The notes beneath the pieces were generated by a model. It saw only the letters and a list, made by a program, of their open reading frames with translations, was not told the origin of the DNA and did not search any database. From Sphingomonas sp. PP-F2F-G114-C0414 (GTDB taxonomy: Bacteria; Pseudomonadota; Alphaproteobacteria; Sphingomonadales; Sphingomonadaceae): a DNA stretch of 64,000 nt. Every line of letters begins with the position of its first letter. The stretch's first letter is position 1. Positions 9,127-17,781 of the stretch are shown here, piece after piece. A program made the position numbers and the translations under genes. The stretch lies in assembly GCF_003688595.1 (NCBI RefSeq), contig NZ_RCWT01000014.1:62001-126000 (forward strand), written 5' to 3'.

Positions 9127-9280
9127 CCCGTTTGTGCTGAGTAGCGACCGAGAGCTTCGTAGAAGCGTATCGAGGGCGCGTATCGAAACAGGGTTCCGCG
9201 CGCCAACCTGTCCTTCGATACGCCGTCTCGATACGCCGCCTTCGGCGCCTACTCGACGGCTACTCAGCACGAACGGGGGG
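9127..9280. repeat. Dispersed inverted repeat, GTGCTGAGTAGC family (copy 1)
   Basis: A 154-base imperfect palindrome has termini CCCGTTTGTGCTGAGTAGC and GCTACTCAGCACGAACGGG, and inner segments such as GCGTATCGA and TCGATACGCC. Copies with the same ends lie at 17234-17373, 25121-25250 and 49875-49979. Together with the neighbouring repeat at 8991-9073 it fills the gap between recJ and the oxygenase gene. Confidence 0.85.
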
Positions 9281-9356
9281 GGCGAGATAGGGAATCCGCG
9301 CCGGGCGGATCCGCAAAAGGGGATAGGCGAGCGATGTTGGAGTCGGTTTGCGCCCC

Positions 9357-10040
9357 TTACTTGATCCACGGTCGCTCGCGAAACCACTTCGTCACGATAT
9401 ACTTCACGCCCTCGACCACCGGCATGCCCTCGTGCAAAGTCAGCCCGTTCGGCGTCCCATCCGGGTTCATGTTGTTCCACGCGAGCAGCATGCCGCGTTT
9501 CGGCGCGATCTTGACGCCGGCCTGCGGGAACCACGTCGCGCCGCCCTCGGGGACGTCGTTGAGGAACACCATCGCGGTCCAGGTGCGCTGGCCGCCCTGC
9601 TCCTGCATCTTCGCCCAGTAGCTCTCGGACTCGTGGAAATAATCATGGTGTGCGCGGAATTGCTGGCCGGGGGCATAGCGCTGGCCCTGCATCGTCTCGC
9701 CGTGGAGCAGATCGATCCCGAGCAAGGTCGCGATCGCCTCGTCGGTCGGCTGCACCTCAGGCGACCAGCGATCCATGTCGCAGCTCTCGCTGGTGCGGAA
9801 ATTGCTGTTCGGGCGATCGGAGAGCAAGGTCGACGGCCGCCGCTTGGAATCGATCATCGCGATCAGCTGCTTGCAGGTCGCGGGATCGAGGAACTTGTCC
9901 TGGTAATAGAATTGCACCGTGTCCATCGCGATGCGCTGCACCGCGGGATTGGCGTCGAGGCGCGCGGCGGCCTGCGATCCGAAGGCTTGGCGAAGCGCCG
10001 CGGCCGGATCGACCTTCTTGGCTTTTGAAAAGATACCCAC
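9357..10040 (-). CDS. 2OG-Fe(II) oxygenase, prolyl 4-hydroxylase-like
   Basis: This 227-residue protein carries the double-stranded beta-helix iron site of the prolyl-4-hydroxylase alpha-subunit family. The HxD pair is H131/D133 (in RAHHDYF), the distal histidine is H203 (in LHEGMPV), and a lysine in KYIVTKWFRE binds 2-oxoglutarate. The YAPGQQFRAHHDYF and MVFLNDVPEGGATWFP blocks are typical. It would hydroxylate proline or a related residue in a protein or peptide. The target is unknown. The start is GTG at 10040, with a lysine-rich first helix and no signal peptide, so it is cytoplasmic. Confidence 0.88.
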   Translation of the reverse strand: MGIFSKAKKVDPAAALRQAFGSQAAARLDANPAVQRIAMDTVQFYYQDKFLDPATCKQLIAMIDSKRRPSTLLSDRPNSNFRTSESCDMDRWSPEVQPTDEAIATLLGIDLLHGETMQGQRYAPGQQFRAHHDYFHESESYWAKMQEQGGQRTWTAMVFLNDVPEGGATWFPQAGVKIAPKRGMLLAWNNMNPDGTPNGLTLHEGMPVVEGVKYIVTKWFRERPWIK

Positions 10041-10086
10041 GCCGCAGGATTTGGCGAACTCGCCCCGAAAGGCAAGAGGGGTAAAC

Positions 10087-10125
10087 GCAAGAGCCCCGCG
10101 GCGATCTGGACCGCCGCGGGGCTCT
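10087..10125 (-). terminator. Hairpin terminator downstream of RcnB-like gene
   Basis: A perfect 13-base-pair stem (GAGCCCCGCGGCG at 10091-10103 with its complement at 10112-10124) has an eight-base loop. On the minus strand it is followed by TTGCGTTT. It lies just after the RcnB-like gene, which reads in that direction. Confidence 0.65.
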
Positions 10126-10157
10126 CCCCCTGTTACCTCGTGCTGGCAAGCGGGAGC

Positions 10158-11120
10158 CTACCAGAAGATGTCATATACCGTGTCGACCACGCGGCCGCTG
10201 TCGAGATCGACTAGCAACGCGTCGTTGTAATAGCGCACCCAGCGATACGGGCCGTACGCCTCGGGCAGGCGATAGGTGTACGGGTCCTGGATCCAGTAGG
10301 ACTGGTTGTAGAGAATCCGGTTCAGTGAGAAGCCGACGTTGAAGCGACGGTAGCCCGATCCCCAGCCGCTCGGTGCATAATAGCGCGGGAGGCGATAGGC
10401 GCCGCGGTTCGACGCGCGGTAGTTGCTCCAGGCGTAGCGGTTGTCGTTGCGCCAGCCGCGGTTCCACGCGCCGCCCTGGTTGAACCGGCCTTGGTCGTAG
10501 CCGCGCCGGCCAAAGCCTTGGACGTTGCCGTAGGCGCGGTTGGGCTGGCGGTTCTGATAGCCATCGCGGCCGTCGTTGCGCCAGTCGCCGCGGTCATTGC
10601 GCCAATCGCCGCGGCCGCCGTTGCGATCGAACTGGTTGCGATCGGCCTGCTGGTTGCCGCGATCGAAACCGGGGAGTCCCTGGTCGCGGTTCCAGTCGGG
10701 GCGGTTTTGGCCGGCCCGCGGGTCGGGACGGGTTTGGCCGTTCCAGCCCTGACCGTTGCCACGTTGGTCGTTCCACGCCTGACGGTCGGCACGCTGTCCG
10801 CCGCGCTGCCCGTTCCAGTCGGGACGGCCTTGCCCGTCGGGACGGTCGCCGCGGACTTGCGGTTGCGTGCCGAGATCGGCGCGTTGCGGACGCTGGCCTT
10901 GGTCGGGCGCGGCGGGGCGATCGGGGCGCTGTTGCTGGAAGGGTTGCCCGTATGGGCGCGGGCCGCGATCGCCGCGGTCGGGGCGCTGGCCACGATCCGG
11001 GCGTTGTCCGCGGTCGCCACGGTCCTGGTCGACCTGCTGTGCGGTGGCGGTCGTAGCCATTGCCACTGCCGGCACCAACGCGGAGGCCGCCATCAAGAGT
11101 TTGAAAAACTTGCCGGTCAT
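10158..11120 (-). CDS. Secreted RcnB-family protein with long Arg/Gly/Gln/Asn/Asp-rich middle
   Basis: A 320-residue protein has a cleavable signal peptide (residues 1-27, hydrophobic core LLMAASALVPAVAMA). A very low-complexity stretch follows at about 30-215, built from R, G, D, Q, N, P and W with recurring units such as GDRGQRPDR and RNDRGDWRND. The folded C-terminal segment (about 235-320) resembles the RcnB domain, with YYAPSGWGSGYRRFNVGF and WVRYYNDALLVDL. RcnB is a periplasmic protein linked to nickel/cobalt homeostasis in enterobacteria. That role is not proven here. The start is ATG at 11120 with GAGGA in front. Upstream in-frame codons run through a dispersed repeat and are rejected. 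Confidence 0.78.
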   Translation of the reverse strand: MTGKFFKLLMAASALVPAVAMATTATAQQVDQDRGDRGQRPDRGQRPDRGDRGPRPYGQPFQQQRPDRPAAPDQGQRPQRADLGTQPQVRGDRPDGQGRPDWNGQRGGQRADRQAWNDQRGNGQGWNGQTRPDPRAGQNRPDWNRDQGLPGFDRGNQQADRNQFDRNGGRGDWRNDRGDWRNDGRDGYQNRQPNRAYGNVQGFGRRGYDQGRFNQGGAWNRGWRNDNRYAWSNYRASNRGAYRLPRYYAPSGWGSGYRRFNVGFSLNRILYNQSYWIQDPYTYRLPEAYGPYRWVRYYNDALLVDLDSGRVVDTVYDIFW

Positions 11121-11286
11121 CGCGGATGTCCTCGACTGCCGGCGCACGAGCCGACTCCTATGATATGTCGGGTATAGGCGCCGCGGCGTGTGGAGAGGCT
11201 GAATAGGTTCGTCAGTGATTAGACAGGTTGGGAGAGGGTTGGGCAGTAGTCGCCGCCAAGTCGTCTCTTGCCAATCCCGTAGCGCC

Positions 11287-11390
11287 CACCCCGGCGGAGG
11301 CCGGGGCCCAAGTGGGGACGGTAAGTAACGAAGCGCGCGCTTTATTACCTTGGACGTTCCAAATTGGGCCCCGGCCTTCGCCGGGGTGGT
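11287..11390. repeat. Dispersed inverted repeat, CACCCCGGCGGAGGCC family (copy 1)
   Basis: A 104-base palindromic element has ends CACCCCGGCGGAGGCCGGGG and CCCCGGCCTTCGCCGGGGTG, inner GGGCCCAA/TTGGGCCC arms and a variable centre of about 45 bases. Three more copies lie at 14619-14724, 24998-25105 and 55306-55413. Confidence 0.88.
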
Positions 11391-11440
11391 GGAAACCGCA
11401 AACGTCTTCATGGAGAACAAGCTTGGTTTTGAGGAAGCGC

Positions 11441-11986
11441 CTACCGCGCTGGCCGCGGCACCAGTGCCGGCACCAGCCGTGCGGAATCCGCCGGATCAAT
11501 CCCCGGTCGCGGCCCGGCGGGGATCACCTCTTCCCCGCGCATCGCGCGCCCGGCGCGCTGGATCGCCTCGACCACGCGCGGATACACCCCGCACCGACAC
11601 AGGTTGGTGATCTGCTCGCGGATCAGCGCTTCGCTCGGGTCTGCATTGCGTTTCAGCAACGCGGCCGCCGCGATGATCATCCCGGGAATGCAGAACCCGC
11701 ATTGCGGCACCGACTCCGCGATAAACGCCAGCTGTACCGGGTGGTTACGCTCACGCGACAGCCCCTCGATCGTCGTGACGTACGCCCCCTCGATCGAGCC
11801 GATCGGCACGCGGCAACTCGGCATCGCGCGCCCATCGATATCGACCGTGCACGCGCCGCACTGCCCGGTGCCGCAGCCATATTTCGTCCCCGTGAGGTTC
11901 GACGCATCGCGCAGCGCCCACAGCAGCGGCGTAGCATTGTCGAGCTTGTATTCGATCGGCTCGTTGTTGACGGTGAAGCGGCTCAT
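11441..11986 (-). CDS. [2Fe-2S] small subunit of a xanthine-dehydrogenase-type oxidoreductase (IorA-like)
   Basis: A 181-residue protein has two iron-sulfur domains. The plant-ferredoxin cluster uses C38, C43, C46 and C58 (CGTGQCGAC). The all-helical second cluster uses C96, C99, C130 and C132 (QCGFC and LCRCG). This is the small subunit of isoquinoline 1-oxidoreductase or a related molybdenum hydroxylase, passing electrons from the Mo active site. In this family it normally lies directly beside the large Mo-binding subunit. None is present on either side: repeats and the RcnB-like gene lie on one side and a sugar permease on the other. Confidence 0.88.
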   Translation of the reverse strand: MSRFTVNNEPIEYKLDNATPLLWALRDASNLTGTKYGCGTGQCGACTVDIDGRAMPSCRVPIGSIEGAYVTTIEGLSRERNHPVQLAFIAESVPQCGFCIPGMIIAAAALLKRNADPSEALIREQITNLCRCGVYPRVVEAIQRAGRAMRGEEVIPAGPRPGIDPADSARLVPALVPRPAR

Positions 11987-12089
11987 GCCGTCGTCCTAGC
12001 CTGACGTGACGGATCGCACCACGCGGCATTGCCACGCGTCGCCACCCCGGCTTATGTCGCGCGGAAATACCGCGAGAGGGCGCAATACG

Positions 12090-13385
12090 ATGCACGTCGA
12101 TACCAAATCCACAGCAGCAGCCGGAGGCGATGCCAGCCACGGCTATGACGCGCCCGACCTGCGCGTGTTCGTGTTCGCGCTGTTCTTCATCTTCGGCGGC
12201 ATCACCTCGCTGAACGACATCATCATCCCGAAGATGAAGGAGCTCTTCACGCTCGACCACGCGACCGCGATGTTGGTCCAGTCGGCGTTCTTCCTCGCCT
12301 ATGCGCTGTTCTCGATCCCCGCCGCCGCGATCGTGCGCAAGGCCGGCTACATGCGGACCGCCTCGATCGGCCTCGTGACGATGACCGCGGGCTGCCTGTT
12401 GTTCATCCCCGCTGCCGGGCAGGCGAGCTTCGGCATGTTCCTGTTCGCGCTGTTCGTGCTCGGCGCCGGGATCACCGTCGTGCAGGTCGTCGCCAACCCG
12501 CTGATCTCCGCGCTCGGCCATCCCAAGTCCGCCTCTAGCCGGCTGACCTTCGCGCAGGCATTCAACTCGCTCGGCACCACGATCTTCCCGTATGTCGGCT
12601 CCGCGCTGATCCTCGGCGGGCTGGCGACGGTCGACTCCTCGAAGCTCACCGGCGCCGCGCTCGACGCGTATCGGACCGAATCGTCGCGGACGGTTGTGCA
12701 CACCTATATCGGCCTCGCGATCGCTCTGCTGATCGTCGCCGCGGTCGTGTGGACCCGCCGCAACCGGCTCAACGAGGAGCAGGACCAGACCGGCAGCATC
12801 TTCCACGCGTTCACGTTGCTCAAGCGTCCGCGCTTCGCGATGGGGACGGCGTGCATCTTCCTGTACGTCGGCGCCGAGGTCGCGGTCGGCTCGCTGATCG
12901 TCAATTACCTGATGCAGCCAAGCGTGATGGGCCTGACCGACGTCGCCGCGGGCAAGCACGTGCCGTTCTACTGGGGCGGCGCGTTGGTCGGCCGGTTCAT
13001 CGGCGCGTACGTGCTGAACAAGGTGTCGCCGGGCAAGGTCCTCGCTGGCGTCGCGACGGGCACGCTGGCGCTGATCCTGATCTCGGCGAACACCGAGGGC
13101 GCGCTGTCGGGCTGGGCGTTGCTGGCGATCGGTCTGATGAACGCGGTGATGTTCCCGACGATCTTCAGCCTCGCGTCCGAAGGTCTCGGCAAGCGTGCGG
13201 CGGAAGGCTCGGGCGTGATCGCTACGGCGATCGTCGGCGGCGCGATCGTCCCGTATCTGACGGGCATGCTGGCGGACAAGTCGGGCAGCCTGCACTTCGC
13301 GCTGCTGCTCCCGGCGATCTGCTACGCGCTGATCCTGGCGTATGGGTTGTATGCCCGGAAGCCAGTGGCGGAGGTCGCGGCCTAA
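12090..13385 (+). CDS. FHS-family sugar MFS transporter (glucose/galactose or fucose permease type)
   Basis: A 431-residue protein with 12 predicted helices belongs to the fucose-galactose-glucose-H+ symporter family. Markers are FFIFGGITSLNDIIIPKMK in helix 1, QSAFFLAYALFSIPA in helix 2, and VVQVVANPLISALG with the AQAFNSLGT block between helices 4 and 5, typical of FucP/GluP. It is an inner-membrane proton-coupled sugar importer. The sugar cannot be told from sequence. The start is ATG at 12090 with GAGAGGG about ten bases upstream. A frame extension to 12006 lacks conservation-like features. Confidence 0.87.
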   Translation: MHVDTKSTAAAGGDASHGYDAPDLRVFVFALFFIFGGITSLNDIIIPKMKELFTLDHATAMLVQSAFFLAYALFSIPAAAIVRKAGYMRTASIGLVTMTAGCLLFIPAAGQASFGMFLFALFVLGAGITVVQVVANPLISALGHPKSASSRLTFAQAFNSLGTTIFPYVGSALILGGLATVDSSKLTGAALDAYRTESSRTVVHTYIGLAIALLIVAAVVWTRRNRLNEEQDQTGSIFHAFTLLKRPRFAMGTACIFLYVGAEVAVGSLIVNYLMQPSVMGLTDVAAGKHVPFYWGGALVGRFIGAYVLNKVSPGKVLAGVATGTLALILISANTEGALSGWALLAIGLMNAVMFPTIFSLASEGLGKRAAEGSGVIATAIVGGAIVPYLTGMLADKSGSLHFALLLPAICYALILAYGLYARKPVAEVAA

Positions 13386-13392
13386 CCCCATC

Positions 13393-13475
13393 CGTCATCC
13401 TGGGCTCGACCCAGGATCCAGAGCCAAGAACGCTAGCGCACGTGGCTCTGGATCCTGACTTTCGTCAGGATGACG
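13393..13475. repeat. Dispersed inverted repeat, CGTCATCC family (copy 2)
   Basis: The palindrome begins CGTCATCCTGGGCTCGACC and ends GACTTTCGTCAGGATGACG. The right arm matches copy 1 (8991-9073). The right arm overlaps the last codons and the stop of the CoA-transferase gene that follows on the minus strand. Confidence 0.85.
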
Positions 13476-14610
13476 GTGGTTTTGGCAGCATTGGCGCCGC
13501 CCGCCCGGTCGCGAGATCGGCATCGGAAAACCGGATCGGCGTACGCAGCCCCGGAACCAGAGACCCATCAGGCCGCGCGACGTCTATCGCCATCCCCCGC
13601 GCGACGACCTGCGGATCCTTGAAAGCCTGCGCCACCGTATTGATCGGCCCGGCCGGCACACCCACCGCCTCCAGCCGCGCCAGCAACTCGAGCTTAGGCA
13701 CCCGAGACGTCGCCGCCTCGATCCCCGCGAACAACACATCCTTGAACGCCAACCGCCCGGCATTTGTCGCGAACCGCGGATCCTCGCGCATCTCGGGCAA
13801 GCCCATCGCGTCGCAGAACCGCCTAAACTGCCCGTCATTCCCGACCGCCAGGATGAACCACCCATCCGCGCACGGAAAGACCGCATACGGACACACGTTC
13901 ATATGCGCATTCCCGACCCGCGTCGGCGACACGCCGCTGGCGAACCAGTTCATCGCCTGGTTGGCGAGCACCCCGGTCATCGTATCGAGCAATGCCATGT
14001 CGATCTGCTGACCCTTGCCGGTCCGCTCGCGCATTGCCAGCGCCGCCTGGATCGCGATCACAGAGTACAGCCCGGTCATGATGTCGGCGAACGCGACACC
14101 GATCTTCTGCGGCGCGCCATCGGGCTCGCCGGTCAGGTCCATGATCCCGCTCATCCCCTGGACGATGAAGTCGTAACCCGCGCGGGGGGCATAGGGGCCA
14201 TCCTGGCCAAACCCGGTGATCGAGCAATAGACGAGCCGCGGATTGATCGCGGCGAGCGTGGCGTAGTCGAGCCCGTATTTCGCGAGCCCGCCGACCTTGA
14301 AATTCTCGATCACGACATCGGCGTCGGCAATCAGGTCGCGGACGATCGTCTGGCCTTCAGCGGTCGTAAAGTCGGCAACGACCGATCGCTTTCCGCGGTT
14401 GGCGGCATGAAAATACGCGGCGTCACGCGTGCCGTCAGGGTTGTCGATAAACGGCGGGCCCCATGTGCGGGTGTCGTCACCGGCGGGACTCTCTACTTTG
14501 ACCACGTCGGCCCCGAGATCGGCCAGCACCTGCCCAGCCCAAGGACCCGCAAGGATTCGCGCCAGTTCGACCACCTTCAACCCGGCGAGGGGGGAGGGTT
14601 TGCTTTCCAC
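13465..14610 (-). CDS. Class III CoA-transferase (CaiB/BaiF), probably glutarate:succinyl-CoA transferase
   Basis: A 381-residue protein of CoA-transferase family III. Family blocks are GLKVVELARILAGPWAGQ near the start, then LGADVVKVE, YFHAANRGKRS, ENFKVGGLAKYGLDY and GYDFIVQGMSG. The Asp in that last block is the residue that forms the aspartyl-CoA anhydride. It sits directly downstream of glutaryl-CoA dehydrogenase on the same strand, the usual context of the glutarate CoA-transferase (SUGCT type) that makes glutaryl-CoA. The start chosen is GTG at 14610. Starting at 14697 would translate a dispersed repeat. Its final residues and TGA are supplied by another repeat. Confidence 0.85.
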   Translation of the reverse strand: MESKPSPLAGLKVVELARILAGPWAGQVLADLGADVVKVESPAGDDTRTWGPPFIDNPDGTRDAAYFHAANRGKRSVVADFTTAEGQTIVRDLIADADVVIENFKVGGLAKYGLDYATLAAINPRLVYCSITGFGQDGPYAPRAGYDFIVQGMSGIMDLTGEPDGAPQKIGVAFADIMTGLYSVIAIQAALAMRERTGKGQQIDMALLDTMTGVLANQAMNWFASGVSPTRVGNAHMNVCPYAVFPCADGWFILAVGNDGQFRRFCDAMGLPEMREDPRFATNAGRLAFKDVLFAGIEAATSRVPKLELLARLEAVGVPAGPINTVAQAFKDPQVVARGMAIDVARPDGSLVPGLRTPIRFSDADLATGRAAPMLPKPPSS

Positions 14611-14618
14611 GTTAGAGC

Positions 14619-14724
14619 ACCACCCCGGCGGAGGCCGGGGCCCAATTGGAAAGGTCGGAGTAACAACGCGCAGCGTCAGCCAATACGCGTTCCCCAATTG
14701 GGCCCCGGCCTCCGCCGGGGTGGT
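14619..14724. repeat. Dispersed inverted repeat, CACCCCGGCGGAGGCC family (copy 2)
   Basis: This palindromic element of about 105 bases has arms CACCCCGGCGGAGGCCGGGG and the exact reverse complement, and inner CCCAATTGG segments. It separates the CoA-transferase start from the end of the dehydrogenase gene. Confidence 0.88.
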
Positions 14725-14742
14725 AGGACGTCGGGGTTGAAC

Positions 14743-15927
<1,185 letters not shown>

Positions 15928-15994
15928 ATGAATCTCCTTCGTTGACCGCCGACTTCGTGGTTCGGCCAGCGAAAGTCCACCCCTGACGAGACGT

Positions 15995-16321
15995 TTACGC
16001 GTCGATCAGCGTGAGTACCGCGATCGTCACATGCTCGCGGTCGCCGATCGACTCGATGCCCTCGACCACCAGATCGGCGACGATATGCCCGCGCATCGCA
16101 AACTCCGCGTCGGGCAACGCGTCGATCCAGTCTCGAAGACCGGGTACGGGCATCGCCGTGATCGTGAGCCGGTGCAGCGTGCCGACGAACGTCGCGCTGG
16201 CCCAGGGTGTGCACGCGATCGACTCGACGTGCATCGTCAGGCCTGTCGCCCCAGCATGGCCCCGGAGTGCGCGGATCAGCAGCGTGCCCGCATCGGGGCC
16301 GCGGATCGCGTCCATCCTCAT
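15995..16321 (-). CDS. Hypothetical protein (108 aa)
   Basis: A small soluble protein without a signal peptide, rich in aliphatic residues, with alternating beta-strand-like segments such as [15 protein letters not shown] and [14 protein letters not shown] do not recognise the family. Its ATG overlaps the stop of the upstream small gene by four bases, so the two are translationally coupled. Both are divergent from the S24-type repressor and may be controlled by it. It could be an effector or sensor partner of that regulator, but nothing in the sequence proves a function. Confidence 0.6.
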   Translation of the reverse strand: MRMDAIRGPDAGTLLIRALRGHAGATGLTMHVESIACTPWASATFVGTLHRLTITAMPVPGLRDWIDALPDAEFAMRGHIVADLVVEGIESIGDREHVTIAVLTLIDA

Positions 16322-16482
16322 GATCCGTTCCGCGCGATGAACGACTCGATCCGCGCCACCATCGGTTCGCGCGCCTGCCGACCGCGGCGCAGGTCGTGCA
16401 CCAGCCGCGGATCGCCGACCGCCAGCCGTCCGAACTTGGTCATCGGCATGCCCGTCTGCCGCAGATATCGATCGATCTTCAT
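16318..16482 (-). CDS. Small hypothetical protein, possible DNA-binding (54 aa)
   Basis: A 54-residue basic protein has a helix-turn-helix-like pattern (IDRYLRQTGMPMTKFGRLA, then DPRLVHDLRRGR). That layout resembles a shortened Cro/XRE-type domain, in which the segment after FGRLA would be the recognition helix. The start is uncertain. ATG at 16482 gives the conserved-looking core, while ATG at 16542 would add 20 polar residues and run into the promoter of the divergent repressor. It is four-base overlapped with the next gene and lies about 100 bases from the repressor. Confidence 0.55.
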   Translation of the reverse strand: MKIDRYLRQTGMPMTKFGRLAVGDPRLVHDLRRGRQAREPMVARIESFIARNGS

Positions 16483-16549
16483 CAGAATCGTCACCGTCGT
16501 TCCTCCCGAGTCCCTTGTTCTGTTCTTGATCTGTTCCGTCAAATCCTAC

Positions 16550-16577
16550 TTGTCTAGGAAATTTCCTGCGCTAGGGT
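16550..16577. promoter_or_regulatory. Probable operator/promoter between repressor and small genes
   Basis: A perfect 12-base palindrome AGGAAATTTCCT lies at 16556-16567. It overlaps a plausible promoter for the repressor, with TTGTCT at 16550-16555 and TAGGGT at 16572-16577 spaced by 16 bases. The -10 element ends only six bases before the ATG, so the repressor mRNA could be nearly leaderless. The position fits autoregulation and control of the divergent genes. Confidence 0.45.
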
Positions 16578-16583
16578 CGCGTG

Positions 16584-17216
16584 ATGTCGAAAACCGCATC
16601 CGATCCCGATCCGAGGACCGCGCTGGCAACGCTGGCGGCGGCGCGGGGCGACAGTCTGGCGGCGCTGTCGGCGATGCTCGGGCGCAACGCGGCGTATCTC
16701 CAGCAATATGTCCGTCGTGGATCGCCGCGCATCCTGGGTGAACGAGACCGGCGATTGTTGTCCGCCTATCTGGGCGTGAGCGAGACCGTGCTCGGCGCTC
16801 CACCCGATCGCGGGACGGGTTTCCGCATCCGCAAGCTCGACATCGCCGCGTCAGCAGGGCCTGGCGCGCAGGTCGACGGCGAGATCGTGCTCGGCACCGA
16901 CACGCTAGACCCCGGCCTCGCGCGGAAACTCGGGCTGAGGGACGGGCAGGCGGCGATCATCCGTGTGCGTGGCAGTTCGATGGAGCCGGGGCTGTTCGAC
17001 GGCGATCATATCGTGGTCGACACTGCCGACCGGACGCCGCGCGCGAAAGGCGGGGTGTATGTCATCCGGATCGACGACGCGGTGATGGTGAAGCGCGTCG
17101 TGCTGGCCGGCGGGACGCTGATGGCGACGAGCGACAACCCGGCGGCGGGACCGATCCCGGCGGGGCGGATCGCGGTGATCGGCCGCGTGGTGTGGCAGAT
17201 GCGCGAGCCGCGTTAG
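16584..17216 (+). CDS. XRE/S24-family (LexA/CI-like) transcriptional repressor
   Basis: A 210-residue regulator. The N-terminal half (residues 10-70) is a helix-turn-helix-like region (SLAALSAMLGRNAAYLQQYVRRG). The C-terminal half is a peptidase S24 domain with the nucleophile Ser132 in RGSSMEPGLFDGD and the general-base Lys170 in VMVKRV. An Ala-Gly pair at 91-92 could be a self-cleavage site, as in LexA/CI. Such proteins repress phage, SOS or stress genes until autocleavage. ATG at 16584 is chosen over the GTG at 16581. It is divergent from two small coupled genes of unknown function. Confidence 0.85.
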   Translation: MSKTASDPDPRTALATLAAARGDSLAALSAMLGRNAAYLQQYVRRGSPRILGERDRRLLSAYLGVSETVLGAPPDRGTGFRIRKLDIAASAGPGAQVDGEIVLGTDTLDPGLARKLGLRDGQAAIIRVRGSSMEPGLFDGDHIVVDTADRTPRAKGGVYVIRIDDAVMVKRVVLAGGTLMATSDNPAAGPIPAGRIAVIGRVVWQMREPR

Positions 17217-17233
17217 GAGTGGCTACCGCCCTT

Positions 17234-17373
17234 CCCGTTCGTGCTGAGTAGCGACCGAGTAGCTCCGTCAGGAGCGTATCGAGGGCGCGTTCGAAGCATC
17301 GGTTCTGTGCGCCACCCTGTCCTTCGATACGCCGCCTGCGGCGACTACTCGACGGCTACTCGGGACGAACGGA
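17234..17373. repeat. Dispersed inverted repeat, GTGCTGAGTAGC family (copy 2)
   Basis: A 140-base imperfect palindrome runs from CCCGTTCGTGCTGAGTAGC to GCTACTCGGGACGAACGG, with inner GCGTATCGA and TTCGATACGCCGC arms. It shares ends with the copies at 9127, 25121 and 49875. Confidence 0.85.
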
Positions 17374-17401
17374 AGAGGGGCAGACGAGCGGGACGAGCCC
17401 T

Positions 17402-17599
17402 CTACCGCCGGTCCCGCAACCACACCAGCACCGCCGCCAGCACGCCCACCCCGGTCCCGATCAGGAACCCTGGCGTCGCTTGGCCGACCGCAAAGCCGAC
17501 ACCCGCGCCGCCCAGCATGCCGAGCGCCACGAGGAACCCGCCCGCGGCGCTAGGGTCCTTGTGGGGAGGAAGGGTGTCGCGGGAAGTAGGGTCGGCCAT
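17402..17599 (-). CDS. Small membrane protein (65 aa), two predicted helices
   Basis: After a polar N-terminus of about 18 residues (MADPTSRDTLPPHKDPSA) come two hydrophobic segments, roughly residues 20-39 and 42-60. They are rich in glycine and alanine (GMLGGAGVGFAVGQ) and end in WLRDRR. This looks like a small inner-membrane protein similar to the glycine-zipper or AtpZ/AtpI type, but no specific family was identified. Start ATG at 17599. It is divergent from tamA. Confidence 0.65.
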   Translation of the reverse strand: MADPTSRDTLPPHKDPSAAGGFLVALGMLGGAGVGFAVGQATPGFLIGTGVGVLAAVLVWLRDRR

Positions 17600-17781
17600 C
17601 GCCCCGTCCTGCCACGCACCGCGCCGGGATGCCAGCCGCGCGCCGCGTATGTTCGCCCGCCTGCCCGGATCACTAGCGTTCCGACACCCCGCACCAGCGC
17701 AATCCCCCGCCCGGACGAAACGTGGCGGAAATGCGGCGTTAGATACTGTTCCGCAACGACAAGCCCGGCTAGGAGCCTGAC

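Noticed and set aside
8927-9356. Possible insertion sequence or CRISPR array in the repeat-rich gap
   Set aside because: Only two palindromic elements are present. No transposase frame, no regular spacer-repeat pattern.
11121-11420. Extended N-terminus for the RcnB-like protein
   Set aside because: It would translate a dispersed palindromic repeat before the signal peptide. ATG at 11120 has a good ribosome site and begins the signal peptide.
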